From Albifimbria verrucaria (Eukaryota; Ascomycota; Sordariomycetes; Hypocreales; Stachybotryaceae): a stretch of DNA of 64,000 nt. The notes under the pieces are model-generated. The model ran no database searches, had not been told where the DNA came from, and saw only the letters and a program-made list of their open reading frames with translations. Of this stretch, positions 60,231 to 64,000 are shown one piece after another. Position 1 is the first letter of the stretch, and each line of letters starts with the position of its first letter. The position numbers and the translations under genes are program-made. Location: positions 1,984,001-2,048,000 of the forward strand of contig JAHREC010000009.1 of assembly GCA_020081605.1 (NCBI GenBank), written 5' to 3'.

Positions 60231-60842
60231 ATGGCGGACGACGCGAGAGATACCGAACAGGCTGGCGGCGTGACGGCCACTGCTGCTGCAGCTCCATCAG
60301 TGCCGAAAGGGTGGTGCTGGACAAGGACGGGAAGCCGTGAGTTGTCAGAAAGCCGTCGTCGCATTACACCACTAACAGCAGTCTCAGCTGCCGAACATGC
60401 ACATCCTCGAAGGATTGGCAGGCCATGATGAAGAGCGTCCCCAAGAAGAAGACCCAAGCGGCAGCGGCCCCGTGACCACCGCACCCCCGAGCGGCACTCC
60501 CGACGACTGCCCCCGGATGTCGAGACGCTCGGCCGCAGCACGTGGACGCTGCTGCACACAATGGCGGCGACGTACCCGGAGAAGCCCTCGCCTTCGCAGC
60601 AGTCGGACATGCTGAGCTTTGTGGGCCTGTTCTCGCGACTGTACCCGTGCTGGGTGTGCGCCGAGGACTTCCAGACATACATCAAACGCGAGCAGCCGCG
60701 GGTGGGCGGCCGCGGCGAGTTCGGCCTGTGGATGTGCAACGCGCACAACGAGGTGAATCAAAAACTGGGGAAGCCCGTGTTCGACTGCTCGCGGTGGGAG
60801 GAGCGGTGGCGGACGGGATGGAAGGACGGGCGGTGCGATTGA
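60231..60842 (+). CDS. ERV1: Mitochondrial FAD-linked sulfhydryl oxidase Erv1
   Basis: Erv1 reoxidises Mia40 in the intermembrane space and passes electrons to cytochrome c. Exons are 60231-60336 and 60388-60842. An Ala-rich N-terminal part starts MADDARDTEQAGG. The shuttle cysteines are in KPCRTCTSS just after the intron. The Erv/ALR domain follows: TLHTMAATYPEKPSPSQQ-like (with TWTLLHT), MLSFVGLFSRLYPCWVCAEDF containing the active CxxC, FGLWMCNAHNEVNQKLGKP and the C-terminal cysteine in FDCSRWEERWRTGW, ending DGRCD. One-base losses lie at GGG 60309-60311, CCCC 60468-60471 and CCCCC 60510-60514. Restored, it has exactly 188 codons, a normal fungal Erv1 size. Confidence 0.95.
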
Positions 60843-61857
60843 TGTGCTGGAAGGGGCGTGTGGTGTTTCGTGTATACCTACCTACATGTGTGTATGAGTG
60901 TGTGTTTGTTGTACTACTACTACTACTACTATTGGGATACTACTCCGCTTATTTGTTTCTGCTGCCCTGCATTCCTTCTGCCGGCTCGGCTGGAAGGTCT
61001 GTCTGCAGCAAAGCGCGATTTGCATGGGGCGCGGCGTCGGGAAGATGGACGGAGCAAGGAACTGCATGCGTCAGGCCACTCTGTAGACAATGGCGTGGTT
61101 GACGATAGAGAAAATACCTCCACTTGGAAGCAGCAAGAACAGCTGAGCATTTGCGACTGTTGGTCACGCCAGGGAACCGGTGCCTTGGGGAAGGGGTGGC
61201 TTGAGAGATATTCTGGTTCTGCCAATGAATGACCCGTCGCATTCCCAGGTCGCAAAGGCCGGAGCTTCGGCCATCTCGGCACGTCACCGGGAGCTACAGC
61301 GGGTCCCGCCGGTGCTGGCTGTGGTTGGCTAGTAGGTCCACTTTGAGGCGCGCCCCGGCGAGCGTCCATTACGTAGGTGACTCTGCAGCTAGACTTGCGT
61401 CTGCAGACAAACAGCTGTTTAGTTTCCATGGAAGCTTCGGAGCTAGAGATGGTTGGAGCTGTGACGGCTTAAAGAGGAGGGAGGGAGTCGATCCACGATC
61501 CATCCCATGTGATGCCACATCTGGATACATCATTGTGGACTGTGATAGCTACTGGCCAACCTAAAGACGTGGCTCTTTCTTTCAATACCTACATACCTAT
61601 TTATACCTTGATCTCACTTGCTGCCTGCTTGCTTCTCACTGGCCTTGCTCCCTTCTGACTCTGGGAAGGATTGATGAGAGCTGCTCGTAACTAGAAACAA
61701 TCCAATTGACACTTCATCCCCTTCCATCCCACCCATTCCATAACAACAGCAACAAGAAACCGGAACTGCTGGGTTTTACGGAAACGTTGCCAACAGTTAC
61801 CCAGTTGTAAACAACGAGCAAACAGTCTCTCCTTTCCACACATCACATACTGCAAAG
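60843..61857. other. Intergenic, ERV1 3' flank and PDC promoter, with a (CTA)n tract
   Basis: A trinucleotide CTA repeat lies at about 60913-60932, close behind the ERV1 stop. TACCTACATACCTATTTATACC lies at 61585-61606. CAAC/AACAAC-rich DNA precedes the PDC start. Open frames at 60858-61564 overlap on both strands and have no domain. Confidence 0.55.
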
Positions 61858-63748
61858 ATGGCCGATATTCGCGTCCAGAACCTTAAGAAGCCCGTCGACG
61901 TCGCTGAGTACCTCTTCCGCCGTCTTCACGAGGTTGGCGTACGCTCGGTTCACGGAGTCCCGGGAGATTTCAACCTCGTCGCTCTTGACTACCTCCCCGA
62001 TGCTGGCTTGAAGTGGGTTGGCAGCGTCAATGAGCTCAACGCAGGTGAGTAGCCACTGACTGGCACCTACGACAAAGAGTTGCTCACAGGTAAAACAGCT
62101 TACGCCGCCGACGGCTATGCCAGAATAAACAAGATGTCCGCGCTCATCACCACGTTTGGGGTTGGAGAGCTCTCCGCTATCAATGGCGTTGCTGGCGCCT
62201 TCTCGGAGCGCATTCCCGTCGTGCACATCGTGGGTTGCCCATCCACCATCTCTCAGCGCGACGGCATGCTTCTCCACCACACGCTCGGCAACGGCGACTT
62301 CAATGTTTTCGCAAACATGAGTTCGGAAATCTCTGTCGATGTCGCCAAGCTTAACAAGCCCTCGGAAATCGCCAGTCAGATTGATCACGCCCTCCGCCAG
62401 TGCTGGATCAAGTCACGACCTGTTTACATCATGTTGCCCACGGATATGGTTCAGGCCAAGGTCGAAGGTGCCAATCTCGATACTCCCATTGACCTGACGG
62501 AGCCTACGAATGACCCCGAGGCCGAGGATTACGTTGTCGATGTTGTGCTGCGATATCTCAAGGCAGCCAAGAACCCAGTTCTTCTCATCGACGCTTGCGC
62601 TGTCCGCTTTCGTGTTGTCCAAGAGGTGCACGACCTCATCGAGAAGACCAATCTACCCGTCTTTGTGACCCCTATGGGCAAGGGCGCTGTCAACGAGGAA
62701 CACCCTAGCTACGGTGGTGTCTACGCTGGTGATGGTTCTCATCCAACTCAAGTGAAGGACATTGTCGAGTCATCGGATCTTGTCTTGTCCATTGGCAGTC
62801 TCAAGGTAGAGTTTCGCCCCTGCCCCCGTCAAAAAGTCCCAGGTTCCCGCTAATCAATTCCTATAGAGCGACTTCAACACTGCAGGCTTCTCATATCGCA
62901 CATCCCAGCTCAAGACCATTGACCTTCACAGCGATCACTGCGTTGTCCGATACTCCACGTACCCAGGTGTCAGGATGAAGGGTGTGCTGCGCAAGCTTAT
63001 TGAGCAGATTAACCCCAAAGAGCTTTCTGCTCAGTCAAGTCCCTCTGTTAAGAATGACGTCGAAAGGTTTCAGGATGGGTCATCCACCGTTACCCAAGCC
63101 TGGCTTTGGCCTCGTGTCGGGGAGTTCCTGAAGAAGAATGATATTGTTGTTACAGAGACAGGTACGGCGAACTTTGGAATCTGGGATACAAAGTTCCCAG
63201 CCGGTGTGACTGCGCTCAGCCAGGTTCTTTGGGGTAGCATTGGCTGGTCAGTAGGTGCCTGCCAAGGCGCTGCTCTTGCAACCAAGGACAATAACAGCAA
63301 TAGACGAGTCATCTTGTTTGTTGGCGACGGTTCGTTCCAGTTAACTGCTCAAGAAGTCAGCACCATGATCCGTCACGATCTCAAGCCTATCATGTAAGTC
63401 TACACCCTTTGTATGACCAGGCATTTCGGTTACTAACCAAGAAGCAGTTTCGTTATCTGCAACGAGGGCTTTACTATTGAAAGATTTATTCACGGCATGG
63501 ACGCGTCTTATAACGACATCAACCAATGGAACTACAAGGGGCTCGTCGATGTCTTTGGTGGAGGCGACAAGGCCAAGAAGTTCGTGGTCAAGACCAAGGA
63601 TGAGGTCGATGCCCTGTTCAAGGATGCTGATTTCAACGCGGCAAAGACTCTGCAGTTTGTAGAGCTCCATATGCCTAAGGAGGACGCGCCTCGAGCATTG
63701 GTCAAGACGGCAGCTGCCAGCGCCAAGGTCAACGCAAGAAGAGAATGA
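61858..63748 (+). CDS. PDC1: Pyruvate decarboxylase
   Basis: This ThDP-dependent cytosolic enzyme converts pyruvate to acetaldehyde and CO2 for fermentation. Exons are 61858-62044, 62099-62805, 62867-63393 and 63448-63748. They total exactly 574 codons with no break. The N-terminal Pyr domain starts [20 protein letters not shown], with the catalytic glutamate in [18 protein letters not shown] and [11 protein letters not shown], and the HH pair in [13 protein letters not shown]. The middle TPP domain reads [19 protein letters not shown]. The PP domain has [11 protein letters not shown], the metal-binding C/N segment [19 protein letters not shown], and ends ARRE. Two usable acceptors at the first intron differ by 9 nt (62089 and 62098); I use the downstream one, which matches the family. 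Confidence 0.96.
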
Positions 63749-64000
63749 GCAGTGCAAAGCAGGACGCGAGTATAACCGAGTCATACACCGTTTCTTTTGC
63801 ACGTCCATGTAATATCATTAATGTCTGGAATAATTCATGAGAGTAGGAGAGGGTTTCTTTATGGAGAGTAGCATCTGATATTCGTCACCAATAGTTTGAA
63901 ATGGGAAAGTTCATGATCAACTCAATAACAAGGTTGCACTTTTGAAACCCAGGGCCTCTCGTGCAATAATTCCCATTCAGCAAATGAATGGACCCAAACC
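63749..64000. other. PDC 3' flank
   Basis: This is the 3' untranslated and downstream region. No further gene is seen before the window ends. Confidence 0.5.

Overview
This is nuclear DNA of a filamentous ascomycete, most likely a sordariomycete of the hypocrealean type. The genes carry short introns (about 45-110 nt) with fungal donor sites, CTAAC/CTGAC-like branch sites and CAG/TAG acceptors. Fungus-specific families are present: two Zn(II)2Cys6 regulators, an Slm1 protein, a Ldb17/Dip1 protein, and a Fus3/Kss1-type MAP kinase that closely resembles the Pmk1/Fmk1 group. There is no bacterial, viral or plasmid architecture, no CRISPR array, and I found no RNA gene.

Layout. 1-4.4 kb: 3' part of phosphatidylserine synthase, a Zn2Cys6 factor, and a convergent short-chain dehydrogenase. 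6.2-8.5 kb: a 14-TM-like MFS transporter with a long N-terminal tail. 9-20.5 kb, all minus strand: GAR1, SLM1, LDB17/DIP1 and the oil-synthesis acyltransferase PDAT/LRO1. 21.3-23.7 kb: an uncharacterised multi-span membrane protein, then a small coiled-coil ORF. 24.8-34.6 kb, all plus strand: NAA30, a DUF1917 protein, DPH7 and the karyopherin MSN5/exportin-5. 35.4-38.9 kb: a divergent accessory pair, a membrane-anchored orphan-family protein and a trypsin-like serine-protease-fold protein. 39-46.2 kb: a doubtful orphan ORF, a second Zn2Cys6 factor and a small one-span membrane protein. 48.6-63.7 kb: SEC24, the MAP kinase, OXR1 (TLDc), HEM4 and ERV1 head to head, and pyruvate decarboxylase.

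Most genes are housekeeping genes for lipid synthesis (PSS, PDAT), endocytosis and plasma-membrane signalling (Slm1, Ldb17), secretion (Sec24), translation and ribosome biogenesis (Gar1, Dph7), protein N-acetylation (Naa30), mitochondrial import and haem synthesis (Erv1, Hem4), and fermentation (Pdc). They do not form a biosynthetic cluster. The most accessory-looking material is the 35.4-38.9 kb divergent pair.

The dominant unusual signal is technical. More than 50 single-base frame breaks interrupt most of the genes, including essential ones. Nearly all are one-base losses in or beside short homopolymers. When these bases are counted back, nearly every gene whose exons I could add up gives a whole number of codons. 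I therefore annotate the genes as functional loci in a sequence with homopolymer undercalls, not as pseudogenes.
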